From the NCBI GenBank assembly GCA_027923505.1, contig BROI01000002.1, positions 1,178,001-1,242,000 of the forward strand: 64,000 nucleotides of DNA. Direction: 5' to 3'. The DNA is from Mayamaea pseudoterrestris (taxonomy: Eukaryota > Bacillariophyta > Bacillariophyceae > Sellaphorales > Sellaphoraceae). Within the stretch, counting starts at the first letter, position 1, and every line of letters begins with the position of its first letter. Of the stretch, positions 63,998 to 64,000 are shown piece by piece. Made by a program: the position numbers and the translations under genes. The notes under the pieces were generated by a model. It worked only from the letters and a program-made list of their open reading frames with translations, searched no databases and was not told the origin of the DNA.

Positions 63998-64000
63998 GTA

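Overview
The window is nuclear DNA of a photosynthetic stramenopile, most likely a diatom. Three independent gene products (17660, 17271 on the minus strand, 56554) start with a signal peptide followed by a Phe-centred cleavage motif of the ASAFAP type, the heterokont signature for import into a complex plastid. A copia-type retroelement resembles the diatom CoDi lineages, and a decayed stretch near 4.6-5.0 kb encodes the Pro-Ser repeats common in diatom surface proteins. Genes are dense, on both strands, with few short GT-AG introns (roughly 52-195 nt). No tRNA, rRNA or CRISPR was found. Species cannot be named from sequence alone.

Layout. 1-5.0 kb: a broken copia element, running off the left edge, inserted beside a relic of a Pro-Ser-rich gene. 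5.5-15.3 kb: DOMON/cytochrome b561 redox protein, membrane sulfotransferase, EGF-repeat surface protein, short-chain dehydrogenase, a three-exon helical-repeat protein and an acidic nuclear-type protein. 15.3-18.5 kb: a duplicated 130-bp repeat, then a divergent pair of plastid-targeted genes (tryptophanyl-tRNA synthetase and an FN3-like membrane protein). 18.6-21.5 kb: a lone retroelement gag fossil and a 2-oxoglutarate/Fe(II) oxygenase. 21.5-31.4 kb: ECM29 proteasome adaptor, divergent from a VRK/CK1-type kinase fused to an FHA domain. 31.7-40.7 kb: three paralogous type II membrane sulfatases, interrupted by a protein with six CysRS-C-terminal-like repeats plus a SAP domain. 41.4-47.2 kb: a low-complexity protein, an aspartyl/asparaginyl-hydroxylase-like protein and an arrestin-fold protein. 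47.3-48.5 kb: an inverted-repeat island containing two 79-bp palindromic MITE-like units. 48.6-58.7 kb: ribosomal protein uS7 (RPS5), a gp78-like RING-CUE ligase, a methyltransferase, a CCCH-WD40 protein, a small acidic protein and a plastid citramalate synthase. 59.0-64.0 kb: a giant ARM-LRR-CHAT-NB-ARC protein that looks like an NLR-type sensor with a built-in caspase-like protease.

Themes. One sulfotransferase and three sulfatases, all predicted single-pass membrane proteins, suggest local enrichment for making and remodelling sulfated glycans. ECM29, the gp78-like ligase and the arrestin-fold protein belong to protein quality control and trafficking. Three proteins feed the plastid. The strongest candidate for something new is the CHAT/NB-ARC protein at the right end; next are the six-repeat CysRS-like/SAP protein, the kinase-FHA fusion and the 47.4-48.5 kb inverted-repeat island.
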